Shown: one piece after another, positions 63,801 to 64,000 of the stretch
How the letters are laid out: the number at the start of each line of letters is the position of its first letter
How positions within the stretch are numbered: the first letter of the stretch is position 1
Origin: Elephas maximus indicus
Taxonomy: Eukaryota > Chordata > Mammalia > Proboscidea > Elephantidae
DNA length: 64,000 nucleotides
Direction: 5' to 3'
Assembly: GCF_024166365.1 (NCBI RefSeq)
Contig: NC_064821.1
Span: 49,069,093-49,133,092, forward strand
The notes under the pieces: model-generated
What the model was told of the DNA's origin: nothing
The model's input: only the letters and a program-made list of their open reading frames with translations
Database searches by the model: none
Program-made: the position numbers and the translations under genes

Positions 63801-64000
63801 CTGGGGTCTTAAATGCTAGCAAGCGGCCATCTAAGATGCATCAATTGGTCTTAACCCACCTGGAGCAAAGGAGAATGAAGAACACCAAAGCCACAAAGTA
63901 ATTATGAGCCCAAGAGACAGCAACTAAAAAGCCAAACCCAGTGCCGTCGAGTAAATTTCCACTCATAGTGACCCTATAGGACAGGGTAGAACTGCCCCTT

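Overview
This is a window of nuclear DNA from a placental mammal, almost certainly an afrotherian and probably a paenungulate such as an elephant. The reasons are split genes with GT-AG introns, ancient mammalian repeats (MIR, MER5A-like, L1), and above all a dense load of two repeat families typical of Afrotheria: AfroSINEs (tRNA-derived head, LINE-like tail) and RTE/BovB-clade LINEs. The species is inferred from remembered repeat families, not from a database search.

Two protein-coding genes lie head-to-tail on the + strand, in the order I recall from human chromosome 1p36 (SLC25A33, TMEM201, then PIK3CD further right). Positions 1-16522 hold the last five coding exons of SLC25A33, a mitochondrial pyrimidine-nucleotide carrier. 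Its first exons lie off the left edge, and its introns are full of LINE and SINE insertions. After about 4 kb, a CpG island (about 20180-20860) carries the promoter and exon 1 of TMEM201, an inner-nuclear-membrane protein. All 11 coding exons of TMEM201 (20504-43937) join into an intact 666-codon frame. Reading through the exon 6 donor gives a 392-residue form with its own 3'UTR and a canonical poly(A) signal near 36096.

From about 46 kb to the right edge I see no protein-coding gene. The stretch is mostly nested retrotransposons, plus one isolated GC/CpG-rich patch (about 52480-52810). The best-preserved element is a near-full-length 3.2 kb RTE LINE on the - strand (59915-63149). It sits inside a + strand L1, has an 11-bp target-site duplication, and carries an inverted fold-back at its 5' end.

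The SLC25A33 introns and the right flank are crowded with lineage-specific retroelements. The TMEM201 gene body holds only three recognisable AfroSINEs and a few ancient MIR/MER fossils. I found no CRISPR array, operon, phage or other prokaryote-like system. The unusual content is retroelement structure and the alternative 3' end of TMEM201.

This is a window of nuclear DNA from a placental mammal, almost certainly an afrotherian and probably a paenungulate such as an elephant. The reasons are split genes with GT-AG introns, ancient mammalian repeats (MIR, MER5A-like, L1), and above all a dense load of two repeat families typical of Afrotheria: AfroSINEs (tRNA-derived head, LINE-like tail) and RTE/BovB-clade LINEs. 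The species is inferred from remembered repeat families, not from a database search.

Two protein-coding genes lie head-to-tail on the + strand, in the order I recall from human chromosome 1p36 (SLC25A33, TMEM201, then PIK3CD further right). Positions 1-16522 hold the last five coding exons of SLC25A33, a mitochondrial pyrimidine-nucleotide carrier. Its first exons lie off the left edge, and its introns are full of LINE and SINE insertions. After about 4 kb, a CpG island (about 20180-20860) carries the promoter and exon 1 of TMEM201, an inner-nuclear-membrane protein. All 11 coding exons of TMEM201 (20504-43937) join into an intact 666-codon frame. Reading through the exon 6 donor gives a 392-residue form with its own 3'UTR and a canonical poly(A) signal at 36096.

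From about 46 kb to the right edge I see no protein-coding gene. The stretch is mostly nested retrotransposons, plus one isolated GC/CpG-rich patch (about 52480-52810). The best-preserved element is a near-full-length 3.2 kb RTE LINE on the - strand (59915-63149). It sits inside a + strand L1, has an 11-bp target-site duplication, and carries an inverted fold-back at its 5' end.

The SLC25A33 introns and the right flank are crowded with lineage-specific retroelements, while the TMEM201 gene body holds only three recognisable AfroSINEs and a few ancient MIR/MER fossils. I found no CRISPR array, operon, phage or other prokaryote-like system. The unusual content is retroelement structure and the alternative 3' end of TMEM201.
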